NCBI GenBank assembly: GCA_038741495.1
Contig: JAVYKX010000002.1
Span: forward strand, 198,541-262,540
Source of the DNA: Thermofilum sp.
GTDB lineage: Archaea > Thermoproteota > Thermoprotei > Thermofilales > Thermofilaceae
Reading direction: 5' to 3'
DNA: 64,000 nucleotides
A program made the position numbers and the translations under genes. The stretch's first letter is position 1. Each line of letters starts with the position of its first letter. The notes under the pieces were generated by a model, which made no database searches, was not told where the DNA came from, and was given only the letters and a program-made list of their open reading frames with translations. Shown here one piece after another: positions 38,620-47,345 of this stretch.

Positions 38620-39780
38620 TCAGGGTTTCTCGAGAAGGGTCACGAAGAAGCCTGGCGTGTCGTTAACCACAGGGTCGAAGAGCAGGCCTGGAATGCCGAG
38701 CAAGGGTTTTCTAACGTTGAGGTAATTGGCGGGCTTCACCCTAAAGCCCAGCTCCCTAGCGGCGTAGACGATGTTAAGCTCGTTTTCGAGAGGCGATATA
38801 GTGCACGTAGAGTAGAGTAGCAGACCCCCGTGCCTTAACACCTTGTAAGCCTCAGAGAGGAATTGTCTCTGGTAGTTAGCGAGCCTGATGACGTCCGAGT
38901 GGGTTCTCGAGTAGCGAAGCTTAGGTCTAACACCGAGGGCGCTGCAGGGAGGGTCGAGGATCACTGCATCGAAGCTGTTCGTACCGACAACCTCCGAGAT
39001 GTACCTGGAGTCATAGATAAAGGTTTTCAGCGACCTTAACCCCAGCCTTCGCGCGTTCTCCTGTATGGCTTTGACCTTCTCCTCGCTTCTGTCCACAGCA
39101 ACGATCTCTCCCTCATCGCCCATCATCTGCGCTGCATGGGTTGCTTTGCCGCCAGGGGAAGCGCACATATCGAGAACTGCCCAGCCCGGCTTAGGCGCGA
39201 GAACCTTTACGGCTATCATGGAAGGAAGCGACTGGTGATAGATCAACCCATCACTATAAGCGCGATGATCCCTAAGCGACTCAACCTTGAAGACAGACAA
39301 GGTTACTTCGACGGCTTTCCCCCTACGCTTCGAGAAAATCTCGTCCGGCTCCATAACAAGCACCCCCTCTGCTACCGGCCGGCTGTCCGGGCTGAGAACG
39401 GTCACTTGATCGCCGGGGAGAGCGTTTTCTACCTTTATGACGCCGGGGGCGTAAACGTTAGCACCCACGTAAGCGCTCTCTGCTGTCGGGTAGTCGACGA
39501 AGACCTTTCCTCTATGCACTCTAACGGTGTTGGGACCCTTGACCTTTAGGTATACCGCCTCGTGTACTTCCGGGTGGGTAAAAACTTCAAGCCCCTCTTC
39601 GCGCAGCGTGTATACGAGCTCCTCCCTTGTGATTTTAAGCGTGTTGACCCTTAAGAAGTAGCGAGATGCTGGAACTGCTATGCCCGCTAGGAGCCTTTCG
39701 AGGTACATTCTGCTGTAAAATCTACCCAAATACTCTCGCATGCTCTCGTGCAGGGTGAGGTTAAACGCGGTCACGCTCAT
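38620..39780 (-). CDS. Nop2/Sun-family RNA m5C methyltransferase with PUA-like domain
   Basis: The 386-residue protein has an N-terminal region with a PUA-like insert (about 90-170), then the SAM-binding [13 protein letters not shown], motif [13 protein letters not shown] and motif [13 protein letters not shown], whose cysteines are the release and attack nucleophiles. It methylates cytosine in tRNA or rRNA; which one is not evident. It diverges from L7Ae. Confidence 0.9.
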   Translation of the reverse strand: MSVTAFNLTLHESMREYLGRFYSRMYLERLLAGIAVPASRYFLRVNTLKITREELVYTLREEGLEVFTHPEVHEAVYLKVKGPNTVRVHRGKVFVDYPTAESAYVGANVYAPGVIKVENALPGDQVTVLSPDSRPVAEGVLVMEPDEIFSKRRGKAVEVTLSVFKVESLRDHRAYSDGLIYHQSLPSMIAVKVLAPKPGWAVLDMCASPGGKATHAAQMMGDEGEIVAVDRSEEKVKAIQENARRLGLRSLKTFIYDSRYISEVVGTNSFDAVILDPPCSALGVRPKLRYSRTHSDVIRLANYQRQFLSEAYKVLRHGGLLLYSTCTISPLENELNIVYAARELGFRVKPANYLNVRKPLLGIPGLLFDPVVNDTPGFFVTLLEKP

Positions 39781-39865
39781 CGCCGCTGCTGCTGTTCCTC
39801 AATCGCAAAAGTTTAAAAAACGGTTTTTATGCTGCAACTCTGCAGATGAGCGAGAGGTGAGCGAG

Positions 39866-40255
39866 ATGTCCAAGAAGCCGTTTTACGTGAAGTTCGAAGT
39901 ACCGCCAGAGTTAGCAGAGAAAGCTTACCAGGCTCTCTCAATTGCTCGTGAGAGAGGCGGCAGGATAAGGAAGGGAGTCAACGAAACCACTAAGGCTGTT
40001 GAGAGGGGCCAAGCGGTTCTTGTCCTCATAGCTGAGGATGTAGACCCACCCGAGGTCGTAGCGCATCTCCCTCTACTCTGTGAAGAGAAGAAGATCGCTT
40101 ACGTGTACGTCCCCTCTAAGGAAAGGCTTGGCAAAGCTGCTGGGATAAACGTCGGCGCTTCTTCCGCTGCGATAGTCGAACCGGGCGAGGCGAAGTCCCT
40201 GGTGGATGAGATAATAAGGGAGGTCAGCAGTATAAAGATAAAGTCTTCAGCCTAA
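39866..40255 (+). CDS. rpl7ae: Ribosomal protein eL8/L7Ae
   Basis: The 129-residue protein has the L7Ae core [19 protein letters not shown] and [17 protein letters not shown]. It binds kink-turns in 23S rRNA, C/D and H/ACA guide RNAs and, in archaea, RNase P. I chose the ATG at 39866 ([11 protein letters not shown]); the longer frame overlaps the divergent methyltransferase. A GTTTAAAAAA box lies at 39811-39820. Confidence 0.95.
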   Translation: MSKKPFYVKFEVPPELAEKAYQALSIARERGGRIRKGVNETTKAVERGQAVLVLIAEDVDPPEVVAHLPLLCEEKKIAYVYVPSKERLGKAAGINVGASSAAIVEPGEAKSLVDEIIREVSSIKIKSSA

Positions 40256-40556
40256 CACTATACTCAAAAATGCTTAAACTACACTGAAGCAAGCTTTCTC
40301 TTAAAATGCTTAAACCTCTTTCTTCTTACATGACTTGCCCGCCACTCAAATGCTCACCTCACCTGCTTCTCTCTTTGGCGCCGTTAAAGCGGCTGACAGC
40401 CGGGAGAACTGAGGGGTGTTGAAAAGCAGTTTCCGCTCCATATCGTTCCATCGCTTTGCAGGGGTGAGCATCAAGGAAGAGGGTGAAGGGGGTGGCGGTG
40501 GAGCGGATCGCGTAGTAATGCTTTTAACCTGTTCGCAAGAAGCGCACAAGGCTAGC
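40256..40556 (+). other. 301-base intergenic region with repeated TATA-like boxes
   Basis: No gene is evident. AAAATGCTTAAAC occurs exactly twice (40267-40279 and 40303-40315), and a related AATGCTTTTAAC lies at 40517-40528, about 30 bases before the eS28 ATG. The third copy is likely the eS28 promoter. The first two may be tandem promoters for a short transcript or a long leader. No C/D-box pair was convincing. Confidence 0.4.
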
Positions 40557-40775
40557 ATGGCGGACAAGTGGAGTGATGCTGTTCCTGCTGAAGTAGTGCA
40601 GATAGTAGGGAGAACAGGGGTAACGGGTGAAGTGACTCAGGTGAGGGTGCGCATCCTAGAGGGCAGAGATAAGGGTAGAATCTTAACGCGTAACGTGCGC
40701 GGTCCCGTCAGGGTAGGGGACATAGTGCTACTCCGTGAAACCGAGAGAGAGGCGCGCAGAATAGCAACTCGGTGA
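40557..40775 (+). CDS. rps28e: 30S ribosomal protein eS28
   Basis: The 72-residue protein matches archaeal eS28: [20 protein letters not shown] and [17 protein letters not shown], ending ETEREARRI. It lies near the mRNA exit of the 30S subunit. The ATG at 40557 (MADKWSD) fits the family; an upstream extension does not. RpoP follows four bases after the stop. Confidence 0.95.
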   Translation: MADKWSDAVPAEVVQIVGRTGVTGEVTQVRVRILEGRDKGRILTRNVRGPVRVGDIVLLRETEREARRIATR

Positions 40776-40779
40776 TAGC

Positions 40780-40944
40780 GTGAGCCTAGGATTAGAAGAA
40801 GAGAAAGTGTACCGGTGCCTGCGCTGCGGGTCTGTCTTCAGTAAGAAAGACCAGATACTTCCAGGTTCCCGCTGCCCTATCTGTGGTTTCAGGATCTATG
40901 AGAAGGTTCGCCCCAATGTTCCTAAGCGGCTGAAGGCTGCTTAG
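40780..40944 (+). CDS. rpo12: RNA polymerase subunit Rpo12 (RpoP)
   Basis: This 54-residue gene starts with GTG. It encodes a zinc ribbon YRCLRCGSVFSKKDQ, then LPGSRCPICGFRIYEKVRP, matching archaeal Rpo12, the counterpart of eukaryotic RPB12. The four cysteines (CxxC...CxxC) bind zinc and link Rpo3, Rpo11 and Rpo2 in the polymerase assembly platform. It directly follows eS28, so polymerase and ribosome genes share a transcript. Confidence 0.9.
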   Translation: MSLGLEEEKVYRCLRCGSVFSKKDQILPGSRCPICGFRIYEKVRPNVPKRLKAA

Positions 40945-40964
40945 CAGTTATCATGGCTAGGAAA

Positions 40965-40974
40965 CTTATTTAAA
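40965..40974 (+). promoter_or_regulatory. TATA box of aIF1
   Basis: CTTATTTAAA lies about 40 bases before the ATG at 41011, leaving a short leader; an alternative ATG at 40990 lies closer than usual. Confidence 0.5.
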
Positions 40975-41010
40975 CTCCTGCTGCGCTAGATGTGTCGCTG
41001 CCAGCCAGGT

Positions 41011-41298
41011 ATGAGTGCTGAGCTGCTTGAGAGTATACTTAAAGGCGTTTTCAAAGAGCAGCAAGTTGTCAAGATCAGGGTTGAAAAGCGGAAAGGTAAC
41101 AGAGACGTGACCGTAATCACAGGCCTCGACTTTAAGGATCCGGAGATGAAGAGAATGCTTTCCGAGCTCAAATCGCTCCTTGCCTGCGGAGGAACAATCA
41201 AAGATGACCACATGGAGCTCCAAGGTGATCACCGGCACAGGGTTAAAGAGTACTTGATTCAGAGAGGTTACGCGGAGGGCAACATCATAGTCGAGTGA
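41011..41298 (+). CDS. Translation initiation factor aIF1 (SUI1)
   Basis: The 95-residue protein has the SUI1 fold: RKGNRDVTVITGLDF, then the LKSLLACGGTIKDDHMELQGDH region and the C-terminal RGYAEGNIIVE. aIF1 binds the 30S P site and checks start-codon pairing. In many archaea this gene lies between uL29 and Rpp29, where it is missing here. I chose the ATG at 41011 over one at 40990. Confidence 0.93.
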   Translation: MSAELLESILKGVFKEQQVVKIRVEKRKGNRDVTVITGLDFKDPEMKRMLSELKSLLACGGTIKDDHMELQGDHRHRVKEYLIQRGYAEGNIIVE

Positions 41299-41380
41299 GG
41301 GGGCTGCTATCCAGAGTTAGCGTCGCATTTACTTTTCGGAAGGTTTTTCTACCACCTTACCCTTTTCCTCTAGAAACTTC

Positions 41381-41836
41381 ATGTCTGCTGAGAGTAAGAT
41401 CGCAGAAGAGTCTATCGCGGTGATCGCGAGACTTCGACGAGAGCTAAACGCTGCTACCAAAGAGTTTCTGGTCAAGTTTCACAGCTTATACCCGGATGCG
41501 TTCCGCGTTTATGAGCCTCTGGTCGATATCGAGGAGCGTGACAACCACATTCTCGTATACATGGATGTTCCAGGCTTTAGGAAGAACGAAATTAAGATCA
41601 TGGTCACCGAGGACTTCGTCGAGGTCAGGGCGGAGAAGAGCGAGGATAGGGTGCGGGAAGAGGATGGCCGGAGGTACCTTCAAAGAGAGAGATTCTACAG
41701 GAGAGTTCACAAGCGGGTAGAGCTCCCCGTCAAAGTTCGACCCGATAACGCTAGAGCGAGGTTTGAGGACGGTGTTCTCACGATAATACTCCAGAAGAGC
41801 GGGGAAAGGCGCGAGGTTGAGGTCAGCGTAGAGTAG
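41381..41836 (+). CDS. hsp20: Hsp20 small heat-shock protein
   Basis: The 151-residue protein has an alpha-crystallin domain (about residues 45-140) with LVYMDVPGF-like strand start, the RFYRRVHKRVELPVKV segment and the conserved A-x-x-x-(D/N)GVL element as ARFEDGVLTI. Small heat-shock proteins bind unfolding proteins without ATP. The C-terminal I-x-I anchor is weak. It stands alone. Confidence 0.92.
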   Translation: MSAESKIAEESIAVIARLRRELNAATKEFLVKFHSLYPDAFRVYEPLVDIEERDNHILVYMDVPGFRKNEIKIMVTEDFVEVRAEKSEDRVREEDGRRYLQRERFYRRVHKRVELPVKVRPDNARARFEDGVLTIILQKSGERREVEVSVE

Positions 41837-41860
41837 ACATCTTAGCGGGCCTTTAGGCAA

Positions 41861-41870
41861 AGTTTTTAAA
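41861..41870 (+). promoter_or_regulatory. TATA box of the eL14-cbf5 operon
   Basis: AGTTTTTAAA lies 35-44 bases before the GTG start of eL14. Confidence 0.45.
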
Positions 41871-41904
41871 AAAGCTTGAGTGAGGCTGCTGCGGTGAGAG
41901 CTGG

Positions 41905-42198
41905 GTGAGGGTATTCGAGATAGGGCGTGTCTGCGTTAAGACTATGGGACGTGAAGCCGGCAGAAAGTGCGTCGTAGTAGATATCATAGATGACAAGTTT
42001 GTTCTAGTCACGGGCCCGAGGAGTTTAACGGGCGTTAAGCGAAGGCGAGCTAACGTGAAGCATTTAGAGCCGCTGCCTCACAGGATACCAATCGGGAAAG
42101 GTGCGAGCGACGAGGCCGTGATGGCTGCTCTGGAGAAGGCCGGGCTCCTCGACTTTATGAGAGAGCCTCTCAGACCATCGCTTCAGACCCTATTTTAG
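41905..42198 (+). CDS. rpl14e: 50S ribosomal protein eL14
   Basis: The 97-residue protein has the KOW-like start [20 protein letters not shown] and the [17 protein letters not shown] segment of archaeal eL14. GTG start at 41905. The eL14-Cbf5 pairing is conserved in archaea. Confidence 0.93.
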   Translation: MRVFEIGRVCVKTMGREAGRKCVVVDIIDDKFVLVTGPRSLTGVKRRRANVKHLEPLPHRIPIGKGASDEAVMAALEKAGLLDFMREPLRPSLQTLF

Positions 42199-42236
42199 CA
42201 CGCTGAAGCCACTTCCCTAGACTTGGGAGTGCTTTA

Positions 42237-43247
42237 ATGCTTGGAAATTATCTCCGACCTCCGGTGGAGCGCGAGGTTTTGATAAAGGCAGAGGAAGAAA
42301 CTGACTACTCCTACGGTTGGCCCCCTCACCAGCGCCCCGCGGAGGTTCATCTCAAGTACTCTGTGGTGAACCTCGACAAGCCAATCGGGCCCTCCAGCCA
42401 CGAGGTAGTCGCTTGGATACGACGCCTGCTGGGGATCGAGAGGGTCGCTCACGCGGGCACGCTAGACCCGAAAGTTTCAGGTATTCTGCCGATAGTGCTG
42501 AACAACTCGCTGCGGGTTCTCCCAATTCTCCTTAAGGAGGATAAGGAGTACGTTTGCGTTATGCGGCTCCACGGAGACGTCGACTATGCTAGGTTAAAGA
42601 GCGCAGTTGAGCTCTTCCGCGGACCCGTGTATCAGCGGCCCCCCCTCCGCTCTGCCGTAAAGCGCGTTCTAAGGGTTAGGAGAATATACGATATACGGTT
42701 ACTCGAGGTGGATGGGAGGAGTGTCCTCCTTCACGTGTGGTGCGAGTCCGGCACTTACATGAGGAAGCTGTGCCACGATATAGGTGAAGTACTCGGGGTA
42801 GGTGCTCACATGCAGGAGCTTAGAAGGGTCAGGTCGGGGGACCTTACAGAAGAAACTCACCTTGCTTCTCTTCACGACGTTGTTGATTCCTACGAGATGT
42901 GGAAAGAAACGGGGAAGGAAGACTACCTCAGAAGGGTTTTCTTACCAGTAGAGGTAACGGTTCAGAGCCTCCCGAAGGTCTGGATACGCGACACAGCCGT
43001 GGATGCGGTTTGCCGCGGTGCCCCTTTAACAGTTCCTGGTGTTGTCAAGCTAGACAGTGGGATTAAGGTGGGATCGACTGTCGCCGTGTTGTCTCTTAAA
43101 GGTGAGTTGGTCGCGGTGGGAGAGGCCGTTATGACTAGTGATAAGATCCTGTCTTCATCCTCAGGCGTTGCGGTTAGGCCAAAGTGTGTGGTCATGGACC
43201 CCGGTACCTACCCGAAGGGGTGGAGCCGCAAGAAGAGCGTCTCCTGA
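42237..43247 (+). CDS. cbf5: tRNA/rRNA pseudouridine synthase Cbf5
   Basis: The 336-residue protein has the catalytic Asp in AHAGTLDPKVSGIL, the RRIYDIRLLEV and CESGTYMRKLCHDIG segments and a C-terminal PUA domain (about 250-325). With Nop10, Gar1 and L7Ae it forms H/ACA particles; alone with Nop10 it can modify tRNA position 55. L7Ae is encoded nearby at 39.9 kb. Confidence 0.95.
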   Translation: MLGNYLRPPVEREVLIKAEEETDYSYGWPPHQRPAEVHLKYSVVNLDKPIGPSSHEVVAWIRRLLGIERVAHAGTLDPKVSGILPIVLNNSLRVLPILLKEDKEYVCVMRLHGDVDYARLKSAVELFRGPVYQRPPLRSAVKRVLRVRRIYDIRLLEVDGRSVLLHVWCESGTYMRKLCHDIGEVLGVGAHMQELRRVRSGDLTEETHLASLHDVVDSYEMWKETGKEDYLRRVFLPVEVTVQSLPKVWIRDTAVDAVCRGAPLTVPGVVKLDSGIKVGSTVAVLSLKGELVAVGEAVMTSDKILSSSSGVAVRPKCVVMDPGTYPKGWSRKKSVS

Positions 43248-43302
43248 GCTCTTAGCAGAGTAGCCAGGCAAACTTTTAAACCGCGAACACACGTTCAGGG
43301 GC

Positions 43303-43542
43303 GTGGTTTCCTTGCAGCGCAGGGTTGCGATGTTGAGAAGGTTCATGGGCGTGCTCACGCTTGCTGTAGTCATCGCGGGGGGTTACTTTTCCTACAAGAT
43401 ATACGCTTACATCGTGAACCTGGAGCCCGGGAGCTTAGAGTCGTACCAGAGCTGGATGAGCACACTCATTTACCTTCTCTTCATTCTCTCAGCTGCTTAC
43501 GTCCTGATTTCAACCTACGAGAGAAGAGCTCGAGAGTCGTGA
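43303..43542 (+). CDS. Small two-helix membrane protein
   Basis: I recognise no family. The 79-residue protein has two predicted membrane helices (FMGVLTLAVVIAGGYFSY and STLIYLLFILSAAYVLI) and basic ends. TATA box AACTTTTAAA at 43271-43280 places the GTG at 43303 at leaderless distance. It overlaps the ThiL start by 4 bases, so it is translated with ThiL. Confidence 0.7.
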   Translation: MVSLQRRVAMLRRFMGVLTLAVVIAGGYFSYKIYAYIVNLEPGSLESYQSWMSTLIYLLFILSAAYVLISTYERRARES

Positions 43543-44480
43543 ACGTGATAAGGGAGGATAAGCTCCTTCAAAGTATCCTTCCTCTCTTCGGCATCCCCAA
43601 CGAGGACGCTGCGCTTCTCGAGCTTTCAGAGCCGGGAGTAGTCGTTAAGGTGGACTCTTTCGAAGCGGAGCTCCACATGTTTCCCTTCATGGATCACAGG
43701 CACGCCGGGATCAGAGCTGTTATCGCGCCGGTGAGTGATGTGCTCGTTAAGGGCGCGTACCCGAAAGCAGCCTTAATCTCATTGCGGGTACCGCGAGACA
43801 TGAGTGAAGAGGCTGTCCAACGCCTTCACAGGGGTGTTCTAGAGGCAGCATCTAGGTACGGGCTACGGGTTCTGGGCGGTGATACCGACGTAGCTCCCGG
43901 GGGCTCTCTAAGGCTCGATGTGTTTGTTATTGGCACTCTCAAAGGGAAGTTTCTCAAGAGGGGTGGCGCTAAGGTGGGCGACCTCGTAGCCATAACGGGA
44001 AGGGTGGGCTTGTCAGCCGTGATGCACGCATGGGCTTTCTCACCACAGGATATCGAGTGCTCACTGCGACGAGAAGATGTCGAGGGGTTCGTGTGGGGAA
44101 ATATCCCCGAGCCTGGCAGGTGGCTTTCCTACACGAGTTGCGTAAATTCGGCGATAGACAATAGCGACGGGCTTGCTCTAAGCCTTCACTATCTCGCCGA
44201 AGCCTCCGGTGCAAAGATAGTCTTGAGCAACGTTCCTTTACATGCTAGACTAGTCGAGTGCTTCGGCGAGGAGAAAGCAACTACACTAGCGCTCTACTAC
44301 AGCGGTGAAGAGTATAATTTCATCTTCACAGTGCCTCCCGAGTGTGAAGACACCATCAAGATGCTTGGCGCCACGGTGATCGGGAGGGTCGAGGAAGGCC
44401 GGGGGGTGGTCCTCGAGGGAGGTGGTGAAGTGAGCCGCTTCGGCTGGGTGGGAGGAGTAGGCTACGCGGAGAGAGTATGA
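43539..44480 (+). CDS. thiL: Thiamine-monophosphate kinase
   Basis: The 313-residue ATP-dependent enzyme phosphorylates thiamine phosphate to the active diphosphate. Motifs: KVDSFEAELHMFP near residue 35, GGDTDVAPGG, IDNSDGLALSLHYLAE and SGEEYNFIFTVP, all of the AIR-synthase/ThiL superfamily. It overlaps its neighbours on both sides, forming an operon with a small membrane protein and a radical SAM protein. Confidence 0.88.
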   Translation: MNVIREDKLLQSILPLFGIPNEDAALLELSEPGVVVKVDSFEAELHMFPFMDHRHAGIRAVIAPVSDVLVKGAYPKAALISLRVPRDMSEEAVQRLHRGVLEAASRYGLRVLGGDTDVAPGGSLRLDVFVIGTLKGKFLKRGGAKVGDLVAITGRVGLSAVMHAWAFSPQDIECSLRREDVEGFVWGNIPEPGRWLSYTSCVNSAIDNSDGLALSLHYLAEASGAKIVLSNVPLHARLVECFGEEKATTLALYYSGEEYNFIFTVPPECEDTIKMLGATVIGRVEEGRGVVLEGGGEVSRFGWVGGVGYAERV

Positions 44481-46162
44481 GGCTTGTCGTCATCGTTGAC
44501 GGCTACACGGACGAGCCGGCGGGGCTCGGGGTACCGCCCTACATCGACATTTATCCGAGGTACATTGCCGGAGCTGTTTGGCATGCAGATAGAACAGCCA
44601 AAGTGCTGTACTTTACCATCGATAGCATTCGAGGCGACTACTTCTCGTTCCTGAAGGCCGCGTCCAAAGCCGACCTTGTAGTCTTCATAGCGGGGGTCGT
44701 CGTCCCTGGTCGCTACATAGGCGGAAGACCCGCGACGTATGAAGAACTGGCGAGGCTTCCCCGGTCGCTGAAAGGGCCCGTGAAGATACTCACCGGGCCT
44801 GTAGCGCGCTTCGGCTTGGGAACTAGAGGAGGAGTTCGGGCCATTCCCAGAGAGGAGTTTGAAACTCTGTACGACCTCGTTGTGCCGGGGGACGGGTGGC
44901 TGGCGGTATACGAGTACGTGAAGACGGGGAGCCTCGAGGGGGTCAACCCTTACTCTACTTCTAAGGATTACAGCCTCGTTGAGGAGTTCGCAGTTAGAGG
45001 CGCCAGGATCGTGAACCAGCATCCTAATGCCGGCCTTAACCTTGTTGCGGAGGTGGAGACATACAGAGGCTGTCCGCGGTGGGTTACCGGCGGTTGCTCT
45101 TTCTGCATCGAACCGAGGTACGGGCGCGTCATCACGAGGAACCCCAAGGACGTTGCGAGAGAGATAGAGGAGCTCTACCGTCACGGCGTTAGAGCGGTGC
45201 GTCTGGGAAGGCAGGCTGACTTCCTCACGTACATGGCTAAGGGCGTTAATGAGAGCGAATTCCCTGAGCCTTCGCCGGAGAAGCTTGAGGAGCTTCTAAG
45301 GATGGTTAGGCTGGCTGCTCCAAGCCTTGAGGCGCTTCACATAGACAATGTAAATCCTATGACTATAGCGGTTCACAGAGAGAAATCGGTGAGAGCGCTG
45401 AAGGTTCTGCTGAAGTACCATACACCAGGCGATGTGGCTGCCTTCGGTCTAGAGACAGCCGATCCCGTGGTCTCCAAGATGAATAATCTCGGTAACGACT
45501 CGGAAAGCGTTCTTGAAGCTATTAGAGTGGTTAATGAAGTTGGGAGGCGCAGAGGCTGGAACGGTCTCCCCGAGCTCTTGCCAGGGGTGAACTTCGTTCT
45601 CGGTTTGCCCGGCGAGACTAGGAGTACGTTTGCAAGGAATAAGGAGTTTCTAGAAAGGCTACTTCAAGAAAACCTGCTGGTGAGGCGGGTAAACGTCCGC
45701 GAAGTGCTACCACTGCCGGGAACGCCCGTGTGGAGAGTAGGAGATGAGATTGCTCGACGCCATAAAAGGTACATCCTCTCTTTTAAGAGGTGGGTTCGCG
45801 AGTATTTTGACGAGGTGATGATAAGGAGGGTTTTCCCGCACGGTACCCTACTCAGAAGGTGCTTCGTGGAGGGAGTTTCGGGGAGAGTGAGTGTAGCCCG
45901 GCAGGCGGGTAGCTACCCGGTAACTTGCTTCGTTCACGAGCCTCTCAGGCAAGGCGAAGTTATCAACGCTGTAGTCGTGGGCCACAAGTCCCGTTCGCTG
46001 GTTACCGTAAAACACCCAGTTTCCGGGGAGCGGTCTCTAAAGTATCTCTCCAGGTTTTTGAAGCGGGAGGAGCTGGAGGAGGTGCAACGAGGCGAAGTTA
46101 CCAGCTCTAAGGTCCTCTTCTATCTCGGAGCGAGAGAGATTCACGGGAAAAGGGTTCTCTGA
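44477..46162 (+). CDS. Archaeal radical SAM protein of unknown function
   Basis: The 561-residue protein has an N-terminal Rossmann-like part (about 1-170), the cluster motif CPRWVTGGCSFC (seven residues between the first two cysteines rather than three), the barrel segments LGLETADP-like AFGLETADP and VLGLPGETRSTF, and a C-terminal OB/TRAM-like end. This resembles radical SAM enzymes related to MiaB or B12-binding types. Substrate is unknown. It overlaps ThiL by 4 bases; the convergent aIF6 overlaps its 3' end by 22. Confidence 0.8.
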   Translation: MRLVVIVDGYTDEPAGLGVPPYIDIYPRYIAGAVWHADRTAKVLYFTIDSIRGDYFSFLKAASKADLVVFIAGVVVPGRYIGGRPATYEELARLPRSLKGPVKILTGPVARFGLGTRGGVRAIPREEFETLYDLVVPGDGWLAVYEYVKTGSLEGVNPYSTSKDYSLVEEFAVRGARIVNQHPNAGLNLVAEVETYRGCPRWVTGGCSFCIEPRYGRVITRNPKDVAREIEELYRHGVRAVRLGRQADFLTYMAKGVNESEFPEPSPEKLEELLRMVRLAAPSLEALHIDNVNPMTIAVHREKSVRALKVLLKYHTPGDVAAFGLETADPVVSKMNNLGNDSESVLEAIRVVNEVGRRRGWNGLPELLPGVNFVLGLPGETRSTFARNKEFLERLLQENLLVRRVNVREVLPLPGTPVWRVGDEIARRHKRYILSFKRWVREYFDEVMIRRVFPHGTLLRRCFVEGVSGRVSVARQAGSYPVTCFVHEPLRQGEVINAVVVGHKSRSLVTVKHPVSGERSLKYLSRFLKREELEEVQRGEVTSSKVLFYLGAREIHGKRVL

Positions 46163-46815
46163 AGCTGTACGAGCTCGATGCCGGTAGTTTCCTCGCCCAC
46201 CAGCGCTCCTCTATCGTTTGCGATCAGCCCTGCCCGCAAGAAGAACCTACCGCGATTTACTGTCACAACGTTTGCAGGCACCCTGAATAAGCTGCTAAGC
46301 TCCTTCATCTCTTCCTCGCTCACGAGCGGGGGAAGCGCGAGGCCATTGTTCGTCACCACCGCCAGTGACCCGACGAGCGGCGATCCGGCTATTAAGCCGC
46401 TCTCGCAGTCCAGCCCGAGCACATCTGCAATATCCTCAGCCGCATCTTCCAGAATGCTGCTAACCATACAACCTTTGTCGCTAGTCAGCACGAGGTTACC
46501 CAGCCCTGTTTCTCTCACTTCTTTCAAGACTGTGACGTTGAGCCCTGCCTGCCCAGCAATGCTCTTTAAGAGCTCGACCTCCTCATCTCTCGCGACGCGC
46601 GGCAGGATAATTCCGCTGTCGTTACCGGCGATGAAAACACCAAGCAGTCTAGAGCCGGCTACGGAGACTCGAAACGTCTCCACGCCGAGAACTTCACGTA
46701 CCTGTTTTTCCAGCTTTTCCGGAGCATCGGGGGGTAGGAGCGCTATTTTATTGTTAGCGTAAATGTAGACACCGATGTTCGGACTTCCGAAAACTGCTGC
46801 AAGCTCAACGCTCAT
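46141..46815 (-). CDS. eif6: Ribosome anti-association factor aIF6
   Basis: The 224-residue protein has the five-fold quasi-symmetric repeats of aIF6, seen as recurring segments GVFIAGNDSGIILP, NLVLTSDKGCMVS, LAVVTNNGLALPP and AGLIANDRGALVG. It binds uL14/uL24 on the 50S interface and blocks joining. Its gene follows eL31 with a 4-base overlap. SBDS, its release partner in the eukaryotic model, is encoded at 37 kb. Confidence 0.96.
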   Translation of the reverse strand: MSVELAAVFGSPNIGVYIYANNKIALLPPDAPEKLEKQVREVLGVETFRVSVAGSRLLGVFIAGNDSGIILPRVARDEEVELLKSIAGQAGLNVTVLKEVRETGLGNLVLTSDKGCMVSSILEDAAEDIADVLGLDCESGLIAGSPLVGSLAVVTNNGLALPPLVSEEEMKELSSLFRVPANVVTVNRGRFFLRAGLIANDRGALVGEETTGIELVQLQRTLFP

Positions 46816-47123
46816 CTAGCTTCCTCTTCAGAGGCTGTTTCCACCGGCCGCAGTTCGACGCTTACTATCTCACCTTCCTCGACGTTCACCTTTACGCTGG
46901 CTTTAACACGCCTAGGCGGCTTCTCCACGCTCTTAGCCCAAATAATCTCGTTTAACTCTCTGCTTACTGCTACATCACCAGTGTACCGGAAATGCCGCCT
47001 CACGAAGTCCTTGAGCAGCCTAATAGCCACCTTTGCCCTCTTCTTCCTGGGCGCCCTGTAGGCATCCCTCAGGGGGATTGTATACGTGAACACGTGCTCG
47101 CCGTCAGGAAGCTTTCTCGGCAT
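46812..47123 (-). CDS. rpl31e: 50S ribosomal protein eL31
   Basis: The 103-residue protein has HVFTYTIPLRDAYRAPRKKRA and LLKDFVRRHFRYTGDV, typical of eL31 at the exit-tunnel rim. The ATG at 47123 (MPRKLPDG) is chosen; in-frame GTG codons at 47132 and 47129 are alternatives. It lies in the conserved archaeal order eL39-eL31-aIF6. Confidence 0.94.
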   Translation of the reverse strand: MPRKLPDGEHVFTYTIPLRDAYRAPRKKRAKVAIRLLKDFVRRHFRYTGDVAVSRELNEIIWAKSVEKPPRRVKASVKVNVEEGEIVSVELRPVETASEEEAR

Positions 47124-47134
47124 ATCCACCACCC

Positions 47135-47287
47135 CTACAGCTGCATTCTGCTCCTCCTCCAGTTCCTCCTGAGCTTTCTGCGCACTCGTCTTCTAGTTTT
47201 CGCGATGACCCACAAAGGTACTTGCTCGTTGCTTCTGAGCGCTGCAGCCAGACGCAGCTTCTTGCCTAGAGGTTTGTTGTGTGCCAT
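47135..47287 (-). CDS. rpl39e: 50S ribosomal protein eL39
   Basis: This 50-residue gene encodes a highly basic protein starting MAHNKPLGKKLRLAAAL and containing VPLWVIAKTRRRVRRK and RRNWRRSRMQL, the eL39 pattern. eL39 lines the exit tunnel in place of bacterial uL23's loop. Its stop lies just before eL31. Confidence 0.95.
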   Translation of the reverse strand: MAHNKPLGKKLRLAAALRSNEQVPLWVIAKTRRRVRRKLRRNWRRSRMQL

Positions 47288-47345
47288 CCTGCCCCTCCCC
47301 CTGCCTTCCCTAAAGGAGCTTTTAAAGGCTTCGGCCCGTTTTCAC

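Noticed and set aside
40380-40430. C/D-box guide RNA
   Set aside because: CTGA-like D boxes occur but no matching C box (RUGAUGA) at proper spacing.
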